From: Ornithodoros turicata
Lineage: Eukaryota > Arthropoda > Arachnida > Ixodida > Argasidae
Direction: 5' to 3'
NCBI RefSeq assembly: GCF_037126465.1
Contig: NC_088204.1
Location: 75,453,807 to 75,517,806 of the forward strand
DNA: 64,000 nt
Below are positions 57,692 to 64,000 of the stretch, one piece after another. The position numbers and the translations under genes were made by a program. The notes under the pieces were generated by a model that worked only from the letters and a program-made list of their open reading frames with translations, searched no databases and was not told where the DNA came from. Position 1 is the stretch's first letter, and each line of letters begins with the position of its first letter.

Positions 57692-59140
57692 ATGGACGTG
57701 GGCAGAGGGAGACGCCGCGCATCAAGCGCCAGCGGCGACTCCCGGAGGTCTGCCCAGCCGCTTGGCGCCCGGAGCCGGTCACCGGTTGCCAGGTGCCAGA
57801 GCACCGCTCTTGGGAGCGATAACGGGCCGCGGTCATCGACAACGGAGCTTATGCTCGGCCTCGACGGCGCTCCTGACCTGCAGGGCCCAGACAGCGCCTT
57901 ACGCACGGAAGGCATGCTCGTCGGCGACCTACAAGGTCACCAACAGGGTGAGCCGCCATTTCAAGTCGTCACCCACAAAAAGAATCGCCCAGGGGGCATC
58001 CCGGTAGTCTTCAGGTGCAAGAGCGACTCGGATTCCTTCTGGAATGTGAACCCCGATCTTATAGCCCATGACATCCTAACAGCAACTCAGGAGAAAGTGC
58101 TCCATCACCGAATCAATAAGCAGGGCACTCTCATCCTTCATGTCTCCTCCGAGCATTCGGCGCGCAGACTGCTCAGCCTGAAGTCGCTCGCGAATATACC
58201 TGTCGAACCCCGTATTCCAGCTTCATACACTCGTACCACGGGCAGAATATCGGGTGTTCCCCGCCATTACAGCGAGGACCAGCTATTGGAGTTCTTCAAA
58301 CCCCGTGGAGTCACCGCCGTTAAAAGAGAAATGGCCTTCTCCCGTGAAAGCGACGGATCTGCCACCGCAATCACGAAGTCTAGCGTCCTCTTGACTTTCC
58401 AGCCGGGCCTTATGCTCCCTGCAGAGATTCCCCTTGGGTTCACGTATTACCGCGTTTCGGAGTACATTGACCCTCCTGTTCAGTGCTTCAACTGCCAAAA
58501 GCACGGTCACTATGCAAAGGCCTGTCGTGGGCCACAAAGATGTAAAGTGTGCTCTGGCCCACATGACTATAAAGAGTGCACTGCTCGGCGCGAGCCGAAG
58601 TGTGCCAACTGTGCCGGACCACATACTGCGACCTTTCGGGCGTGTAAAGTTGCCAAGGCTGCTGCTGCTGCCCATCGTCGACGGGTCCTGAATGGGAAGG
58701 CCAGCTCTGCGCCGCCAGACAAGCGACCGTCCCCTGGTTCTGCGGACCACTTCCCGAGCCTTCCTGAGCCTTCCCGAGTCTTCTCAAGCGTTCTGAGGAG
58801 TGAACAACCCTTAAGAGAAATAAACCAAGCACCCCGGTCTCACAAGGCTTACGCTTCAGTTGTCAAGTCAACAGCGCCTCCACCTCCTACAGTACCTGGC
58901 CCTCGCACGTCCGATGCCGATCGACCCCAAGTATCTGGGCCTTCTGTAGCAGGCTACTCCCAGCTGCCCAAGGGACAGGACACCCACTTTGACGCTATCC
59001 TCCCCATGCTCTTCGCTGTGCTGCGCGCCATCGTTCACCAGTTTCCTGCGTCTGCTGGTCTGTCAGCAGTCCAAGTGCTGCTTGCTCTAGAGCCACTGCT
59101 CAACAGTTGCCTTCGTGCCCCTGCCACCCATAATGGATAA
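57692..59140 (+). CDS. LINE ORF1, gag-like RNA-binding protein
   Basis: 482 aa from the first in-frame ATG at 57692 (the frame is open upstream to about 57629 without an ATG). The N-terminal ~100 residues are Arg/Ser-rich and low complexity. Residues ~90-250 resemble the RRM-like segment of I/Jockey ORF1 (inference; GRISGVPRHYSEDQLLEFF is an RNP-like stretch). Three CCHC knuckles follow: C265-C268-H273-C278, C284-C287-H291-C296, C304-C307-H311-C318. The C-terminus is Pro/Ser-rich. Such proteins coat the element RNA into the particle that enters the nucleus and chaperone nucleic acid during target-primed reverse transcription. The stop codon overlaps the ORF2 start. GC content and codon use are clearly higher than in the flanking DNA. 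No frameshift or internal stop. Confidence 0.95.
   Translation: MDVGRGRRRASSASGDSRRSAQPLGARSRSPVARCQSTALGSDNGPRSSTTELMLGLDGAPDLQGPDSALRTEGMLVGDLQGHQQGEPPFQVVTHKKNRPGGIPVVFRCKSDSDSFWNVNPDLIAHDILTATQEKVLHHRINKQGTLILHVSSEHSARRLLSLKSLANIPVEPRIPASYTRTTGRISGVPRHYSEDQLLEFFKPRGVTAVKREMAFSRESDGSATAITKSSVLLTFQPGLMLPAEIPLGFTYYRVSEYIDPPVQCFNCQKHGHYAKACRGPQRCKVCSGPHDYKECTARREPKCANCAGPHTATFRACKVAKAAAAAHRRRVLNGKASSAPPDKRPSPGSADHFPSLPEPSRVFSSVLRSEQPLREINQAPRSHKAYASVVKSTAPPPPTVPGPRTSDADRPQVSGPSVAGYSQLPKGQDTHFDAILPMLFAVLRAIVHQFPASAGLSAVQVLLALEPLLNSCLRAPATHNG
59133..59140 (+). promoter_or_regulatory. ATGGATAA stop-start overlap
   Basis: The ORF1 stop (TAA 59138-59140) lies 2 nt after the ORF2 ATG (59133-59135), in a +1 relation. 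This geometry suits termination-reinitiation, known for some non-LTR elements; mechanism here is inferred. Confidence 0.7.
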
Positions 59141-62100
59141 TTGGATGCACCACTCGACGTCAGTGCGCTACGAAACCACGGCCATCTTCCAGTGGAATTC
59201 CAGAGGGCTACGGTCGAAGATATCGGACTTCCGCCAGTTCGCATGGCGTCATAAATTCCCTGTCATGTGTATAGCAGAATGTGGACTCTCGCATGACTTT
59301 CGACTGTCTAACTATGTTACTCACCTTTCGGAGCCCCATGGTGCACGAAGCCGCGCTGCCATTTCCGTTCGTTCTGACACTCCGGCCATTCAGCGCGACG
59401 TGCAGGCGCAAGGCTTCGGCGAGTACGTCTGCTGTTCAGTCCGCCTGGGCTCCCTGGATGTCACATTAATATCTCTATACCTCCCGCCGGCAGTCAACTA
59501 CAATGTCGATGATCTGGCCGCGCTCCTCGCCAGCCTTCCCCCGCCTTACGTGCTATGCGGCGATTTCAACGCGCATAATGCCATCTGGGGTAGTACCCAC
59601 ACCGATGCAAGAGGAGAGGGGCTCGCAAGCTTCTTTGCAGACCACAGTCTCTGTGTCCTCAACGACGGCTCACCCACGTTTTTCTACGGTGCGTTCCTCT
59701 CGTCGTGCCTGGACCTCACTGTCACCTCAGCGTGCTTAGCGCGGCGGCTGGTCTGGTGCGTGGATGCTGACACACTCGGTAGCGACCATCTCCCCGTTTT
59801 GATCGGCGTCAGGGGCATTCGTCAACTCGCCACGTCCCATCCTGTCAGGCGAACGGACTGGCAGAAGTACAAGGCGGCCATCGACTCGGTCCCTCTGAAC
59901 GGCACGCTGGAAGACGAGCGCATTTTCCGGGACACCGTGACCAACGCTGTACAGGCGGCTACGACGGCTTTCCGTATACCTGCGCAGTTCTCTGCGGTGG
60001 ACAGCGAATACGCTAGACTCCGTGCCCTACGTCGCCGTGCTGAGAGACGAGCCCGTCGAACCCAACTCCCTGCACACCAGCAAGACGCGCGTCGAATCCA
60101 GAAGGCCGTCCAGCGCCATTTACGCAAGCTTGCGCGGGACCGCTGGCGAAGTTTTGCGTCCTCTCTCTCCCCCCGCACCCCCATGACCCGGATCTGGAAC
60201 GTAATGAAGGGACTATCTTCTCCTGTCACGCTCCGGCACCCATTCCGTGCCCTGTCCCTAGCCACCGCACGCACGGAGCTGGATATTGCTACGGAATATT
60301 GCGCTCGCCTCGCAGCCGATCCCTCAGCCGACCAACTATCGGCCCGCGGCATTCCAGTTGCTTTGGCGTCGTCCGCGGAGCCGGCTTTGGATCTTCCGTT
60401 CTCGTTCCTGGAGATGGACTCTGCGCTGCGGGACTCCCCTCAGCACACATCCCCCGGGCCGGACCGAGTTACCTATAAAGCGCTTCGGAACCTTCCGGAT
60501 TCAGGTCGTGCTTGCCTCCTGCGGATGCTCAACGCCAGCTGGCAAAGGGGCCACGTCCCTCAAGTCTGGAAGACCGCTATGGTTGTTCCCCTTCTCAAGC
60601 CTGGCCAATCACCCCGCAACATTGACTCCTTCCGTCCGATTGCCCTTACTAGCTGCGTGGGCAAGACGTTGGAACGTATGGTGTTCCGCCGCCTGAGTTG
60701 GTACCTCGAGACCGTGCGATTCTTCCCCGAAGTAATGCAAGGCTTTCGGCAGGGTCGGTCGGCGATAGATAATGTTATCGACCTAGTGACTGAGACGCAG
60801 CAGGCAAGAGCTGAAGATCGCATGACTGGTGCCGTCTTCCTGGACGTAAAGAAAGCGTACGATAGCGTTTTTCATAGCGCCATCATCGCGACACTGCAAG
60901 AAAGTGGTATCGGAGGCGCTCCCCTTCTTCGGATCCAGGACTTCCTGAGCGACCGCTTTTTGTTTGTTCGGACCACTGAGGGAGACACTGACCCCCACCC
61001 TGTTAGCCGAGGCGTTCCTCAAGGAAGTGTGCTCAGCCCCCTGCTCTTCAATGTCATCATGGCCTCTCTTCCTGCCCTGCTGCCCCACCACACGCGCCTC
61101 ACGCTATATGCCGACGACATCTGCTTATGGACATCTGCCGCTCGCCGCGACACCATTCAGCATCGACTGCAGGGAGGCTTAAATATTATCGTCGCGTTTC
61201 TCGCCGACCGCGGTCTCTCCGTTTCACCCAGCAAGACTGTGGCCATGGTGTTCACTCGTCGATCATTCACGAGGTTCCCGCTCGACATTGAAGGTTCACC
61301 ACTGCCATTTGTCCCGTACTGCAAGTACCTGGGCGTGGTACTCGACCGTGACCTTTCCTGGTCTCGCCACATTAAGGCTCTTACAACCAAGATCAACAGT
61401 TACGTGGCGGTTCTTCGTTGCCTCGCTGGTTTGCGATGGGGCCCATCCTTCTCTGACCTCCGCCGTGTCCACCAATCCCTCGTGCTGGGTTCTCTCCGGT
61501 ATAGCCTTCCCATCCTGCACGGTATCAGCCGAAGCAGAAATCGAGATCTGCCCTTTAGCCAAGCCAGGAGCCTCCGCGTCTGCTTGGGAGTCCCTTCGAC
61601 CACCGAGACATACTCTGTCCTAGCCGAGGCACGTGAACCGTCGATCGATGTTCTGCGGGACGGGGCAACCCTCAGTGTTCTCGCACGGTACCTTACGCGG
61701 CACCCTCTCCACTACCTTCGCCACGTCGACGAAGACTGCCCAGCCTCTGACTTCGGTCGTGCTCTCGGTCGCCTCAAAGGGTCCGTCCCTGCACAGTTCT
61801 CCCTGCCCTTGCACGCCCCTGCGATGTGGACGCTTGCAAGACCCGAGACCTGTGCCACTATTCCCGGCCTCCAGAGGAAGAACGATGTGCCTGTGACAGT
61901 AGCCCGCCAGCTCGCGCTCGAGCATCTCAGTTCGGCCTATCCTCTGAGCCGCGCCATCTATACTGATGGATCGGTAGCGAATGCGTCATCTGCAGCGGCC
62001 TACTACGTCTCGCAGGAAAACCGTGACCTCGCCCTCCGACTTCCCTACACAGTGTCCTCCACGGATGCGGAGCTGCTCGGACTGCTGGCCGCTCTGCGGT

Positions 62101-62834
62101 ATATCGCTGAATCTGTGCCTGATGCGTGGGTCGTCCTCACAGACAGCAAGGCGTCTTTGGCGCTCCTGTCCACATACCACCCGAGTGTCGTGAGCGATCT
62201 GCGTACCATGGTACTTCAGGAGTACGCCCAACTCTCCTCGGTCGGCCACCGTATCTGCCTTCAGTGGGTACCCGGGCATACAGGGCTACACGGCAACACA
62301 TGTGCTGACGCGGCTGCGAGACGCGCCGCGCTTGATGCGGCCACGCCGGTGCCCCTACTACCGCTCCCGGTGTCTGCGTGCCGCCTGCTTATACGGCGTC
62401 TCTGCGGCGACGGCACCCGCCAGTTTCTTGTAGACGCTATCCGACCTAATGCGTTCCTGCAGTCCATCGACCCCTCACTGGAGTTTGTCATCGGCTGCCG
62501 CTGTACCCGCGAGGAGGAGACCCTTCTACATCGTCTCCGGCTGAACGTTGCCCTCACCCGTTCACTCCTGTTCAAAATGGGCCGCGTCTCATCTCCCACT
62601 TGCCCCTGCTGCGGTGTAGAAGACGATATTTCTCATCAGCTCCTCCACTGTCAGCGTCACCACCATCATCGGGCCGTGCTCTGGCAACATCTCTCAGAGC
62701 TTGGGTGCACGGACGGACGGACAGACGTTTCCCTCGCAACACTCCTTGGCCCTGTGCAGCGAGCTAACCAGTGGAGAGTTACAAAAGCGGTGCTCCGCTT
62801 TCTGCGTAACACGGGTCTCCTGGGCTCCCTGTGA
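59133..62834 (+). CDS. LINE ORF2, endonuclease / reverse transcriptase / RNase H
   Basis: 1233 aa from ATG 59133, which lies within ATGGATAA shared with the ORF1 stop; upstream in-frame codons have no ATG. Domains in order: APE-type endonuclease ~12-225, with N22 (FQWNSRG), E49 (IAECGL), D144/N146 (CGDFNAHN), D194 and SDH 217-219; reverse transcriptase ~430-740, with SPGPD, FRPIALTS, D571 (FLDVKKAYD), GVPQGSVLSP, YADD 659-662 and KYLGVVLD; RNase H ~940-1065, with D945 (YTDGS), E980 (DAELLG), D1004 (LTDSKA), H1049 (GHTG) and D1059; C-terminal finger C1157-C1160-H1168-C1173. All catalytic residues that I can name are present. The endonuclease nicks the target, the RT copies the RNA from the nick, and the RNase H can remove template. 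No stop or frameshift. Confidence 0.97.
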   Translation: MDNWMHHSTSVRYETTAIFQWNSRGLRSKISDFRQFAWRHKFPVMCIAECGLSHDFRLSNYVTHLSEPHGARSRAAISVRSDTPAIQRDVQAQGFGEYVCCSVRLGSLDVTLISLYLPPAVNYNVDDLAALLASLPPPYVLCGDFNAHNAIWGSTHTDARGEGLASFFADHSLCVLNDGSPTFFYGAFLSSCLDLTVTSACLARRLVWCVDADTLGSDHLPVLIGVRGIRQLATSHPVRRTDWQKYKAAIDSVPLNGTLEDERIFRDTVTNAVQAATTAFRIPAQFSAVDSEYARLRALRRRAERRARRTQLPAHQQDARRIQKAVQRHLRKLARDRWRSFASSLSPRTPMTRIWNVMKGLSSPVTLRHPFRALSLATARTELDIATEYCARLAADPSADQLSARGIPVALASSAEPALDLPFSFLEMDSALRDSPQHTSPGPDRVTYKALRNLPDSGRACLLRMLNASWQRGHVPQVWKTAMVVPLLKPGQSPRNIDSFRPIALTSCVGKTLERMVFRRLSWYLETVRFFPEVMQGFRQGRSAIDNVIDLVTETQQARAEDRMTGAVFLDVKKAYDSVFHSAIIATLQESGIGGAPLLRIQDFLSDRFLFVRTTEGDTDPHPVSRGVPQGSVLSPLLFNVIMASLPALLPHHTRLTLYADDICLWTSAARRDTIQHRLQGGLNIIVAFLADRGLSVSPSKTVAMVFTRRSFTRFPLDIEGSPLPFVPYCKYLGVVLDRDLSWSRHIKALTTKINSYVAVLRCLAGLRWGPSFSDLRRVHQSLVLGSLRYSLPILHGISRSRNRDLPFSQARSLRVCLGVPSTTETYSVLAEAREPSIDVLRDGATLSVLARYLTRHPLHYLRHVDEDCPASDFGRALGRLKGSVPAQFSLPLHAPAMWTLARPETCATIPGLQRKNDVPVTVARQLALEHLSSAYPLSRAIYTDGSVANASSAAAYYVSQENRDLALRLPYTVSSTDAELLGLLAALRYIAESVPDAWVVLTDSKASLALLSTYHPSVVSDLRTMVLQEYAQLSSVGHRICLQWVPGHTGLHGNTCADAAARRAALDAATPVPLLPLPVSACRLLIRRLCGDGTRQFLVDAIRPNAFLQSIDPSLEFVIGCRCTREEETLLHRLRLNVALTRSLLFKMGRVSSPTCPCCGVEDDISHQLLHCQRHHHHRAVLWQHLSELGCTDGRTDVSLATLLGPVQRANQWRVTKAVLRFLRNTGLLGSL

Positions 62835-63310
62835 GCCCTGAGTTTCTCTCTCGGCCCAGTGGGCAGTCACCACAGCGCTCCTCCTTCGAACCTTGTCAAC
62901 GCCTTGTGATTGTGTGACTGTGTGTGTGACTTTTCAGTTTTAGTTTTGTGTTTTAGTTTGGTTTTTCTTTTCCTTTTCTTTTCTTCTTTTTCTTTCTTCT
63001 TTTCCTTTTCTTTTCTTTTTCTTTCTTCTTTTCCTTTTCGTTTCTTCTTTTCCTTTTCTTTCCTTCTTTTTCTTTCTTCTTTTCCTTTTCGTTTCTTCTT
63101 TTTCTTTCTTCTTTTCATTTCTTCTCCTTTCCTTTTCCTTTGCTTTCTTCTTCTCCTTTTCTTTTCTTACTTTCCTTTCTTCCCCTTTTCTCCTTCTTTC
63201 TTCCCCTTTTCTTTTCTTACTTTTCTTTTCGTCCCCTTTTCTCCTTCTTTCTTCCCCTTTTCTTTTCTTATTTTTCTTTTCGTCCCCTTCCCTTGCCTTT
63301 TTGTTTGGAA
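62835..63310 (+). other. LINE 3' UTR with long pyrimidine tract
   Basis: From about 62957 to 63303 almost every base on the plus strand is C or T, in CTTTTCTTTTC and CCCCTTTTCTTTTC modules. Internal ~38-bp modules (TCCCCTTTTCTCCTTCTTTC and neighbours) repeat at 63180, 63230 and 63260. The truncated copy at 7675-7823 carries the end of this tract. Confidence 0.85.
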
Positions 63311-63373
63311 TAGCAAGCCGACCTTCGTCTGGCTGACCTTTCCTTTCTTTTTCTTAATAAACATATTCCCCCC
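63307..63373 (+). terminator. Conserved 3' core, poly-A signal and C-run of the LINE
   Basis: GGAATAGCAAGCCGACCTTC, GTCTGGCTGACCTTTCC, AATAAA at 63356-63361, then ATATT and a run of 9 C. The core is the part shared by all copies in the window and is the likely RT recognition site (inference by analogy with other LINE 3' ends). Confidence 0.8.
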
Positions 63374-63376
63374 CCC

Positions 63377-63396
63377 AACCTAACCTAACCTAACTT
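63377..63396. repeat. CCTAA (TTAGG-type) short array at the LINE 3' junction
   Basis: AACCTAACCTAACCTAACTT: three perfect AACCT/CCTAA units directly after the C run. TTAGG is the common arthropod telomere repeat. Confidence 0.85.
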
Positions 63397-64000
63397 CTGG
63401 AGATATCGTGCGCGCGACTTCACGTCCAAAGGATACTAGCCATAATAACTTTATCAGTACCCTGTAATCAGATGAACAAGAAGCTGCTGTAACATGATGC
63501 ATAAACTAAGGACCATTATGTACACACTATATGTACGATTATGTACACACAATAGCCATTATGCACTATTATGTACACAGAATATCCATTATGCACGATG
63601 CCTTCTTTGGTAAGTAAAGTTAGATGTTTAGTCAAGCTTCCTCTAGGCTTTCTTTTTCTTGAGCCTGAGCTCTATCATCCCACGACGCTGAGCAGTCGCA
63701 TAACCGTTTCAGGGCAGTTTGTCCCGCAAAGACGTGCATGCCATTGTATTGTGATGAAAGGCAGTGCGGCGTCATAATGGCGAGTAAGTAATGTCAGTAG
63801 GAGCCTTCTAAGGAAATGACAATGACGACGCTAATCCGCCAGGGGTTTATAGGGAAAAGTTTAGAATGTTGCGTAGAAAACCTACGTAACTGAACCGTAG
63901 AGGAAAGTTGAGTAACATGTCGTTGCAAGGATATGGTTCCAGTTACGGCATCTTCCGAGTCGCATCTGCACACGGTGCTGCTTCCAATGCGCTGTATTTA
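63397..64000. other. Unassigned window end
   Basis: Contains ATTATGTACACA words repeated three to four times at 63515-63585; no gene recognised. Confidence 0.55.

Larger units (their letters stand above)
57543..63373 (+). mobile_element. Full-length I-superfamily non-LTR retrotransposon
   Basis: About 5.83 kb: short 5' UTR (~150 bp), ORF1, overlapping ORF2, pyrimidine-rich 3' UTR, AATAAA and a terminal C run. CCCAACCTAAC occurs at 57532-57542 and 63374-63384, an 11-bp candidate target-site duplication of the same length as that of the truncated copy at 7675-7823. Because the flanks are low-complexity CCTAA-like sequence, the duplication and the exact 5' end are probable, not proven. Both ORFs are uninterrupted and motif-complete, so the copy may be competent. 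RNase H after RT places it in the I superfamily in the broad sense (I, LOA, Ingi, Nimb and similar); a finer clade needs a tree. Confidence 0.9.

Noticed and set aside
59115..59132. ORF2 start at GTG 59115
   Set aside because: ATG 59133 overlaps the ORF1 stop and leaves all endonuclease motifs intact; a GTG start is unlikely in an animal element.
59822..60352. 176-codon minus-strand frame inside ORF2
   Set aside because: Shadow of the GC-rich ORF2 coding frame.
62910..63383. 157-codon Phe/Ser/Leu-rich frame in the LINE 3' UTR
   Set aside because: Direct translation of the pyrimidine tract; low complexity with a matching Lys-rich frame on the other strand.

Overview
The window looks like repeat-dense nuclear DNA of an arthropod, most plausibly a chelicerate such as a tick. 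This is inferred from three things: an intact I-superfamily non-LTR retrotransposon, tRNA-derived SINEs, and short TTAGG/CCTAA (arthropod telomere-type) tracts. I cannot name the species. I found no host gene, rRNA, genuine tRNA gene, CRISPR array or viral gene. Apart from the retrotransposon, long open frames are rare and most look like chance.

The centrepiece is a complete non-LTR retrotransposon at about 57543-63373 on the plus strand. ORF1 is a gag-like protein with three CCHC knuckles. ORF2 holds an AP endonuclease, reverse transcriptase, RNase H and a C-terminal CCHC finger, all with their key residues. ORF2 starts inside the ORF1 stop (ATGGATAA). The 3' UTR is a long pyrimidine tract, then a conserved core, AATAAA and a terminal run of C. 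An 11-bp sequence, CCCAACCTAAC, flanks the element on both sides. At least six 5'-truncated copies of the same 3' end lie elsewhere; one (7675-7823) has a perfect 11-bp target-site duplication.

The rest is a mosaic of mobile DNA. (1) Two tRNA-headed SINE forms share head and centre but have different 3' ends (poly-A versus trinucleotide tails); three copies have perfect 11-bp duplications. (2) Other LINE fragments include two CR1/L2-like C-termini (6741-6960, 35150-35595) and I-like C-termini (16584-16760, 26030-26516, 54537-54897), with several bare 3' tails. (3) hAT-like non-autonomous elements carry 8-bp duplications (5100-5798, 55339-55840, 55865-56437; probably 11051-11756). (4) Many TA-flanked MITEs and foldbacks are present, including three copies of a 249-bp foldback and one 594-bp near-palindrome. 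(5) Two elements share terminal repeats beginning CCCAAGCA; one of them contains a 73-bp minisatellite.

Nesting gives a relative history: a SINE sits in the end of a foldback (28620-28788), a hAT-like element sits in a MITE (43637-44132), and a SINE is split by a foldback-like insert (36403-36648). The one element likely able to act autonomously is the 57.5-63.4 kb LINE. Long stretches between elements hold nothing I can assign and are noted as such.
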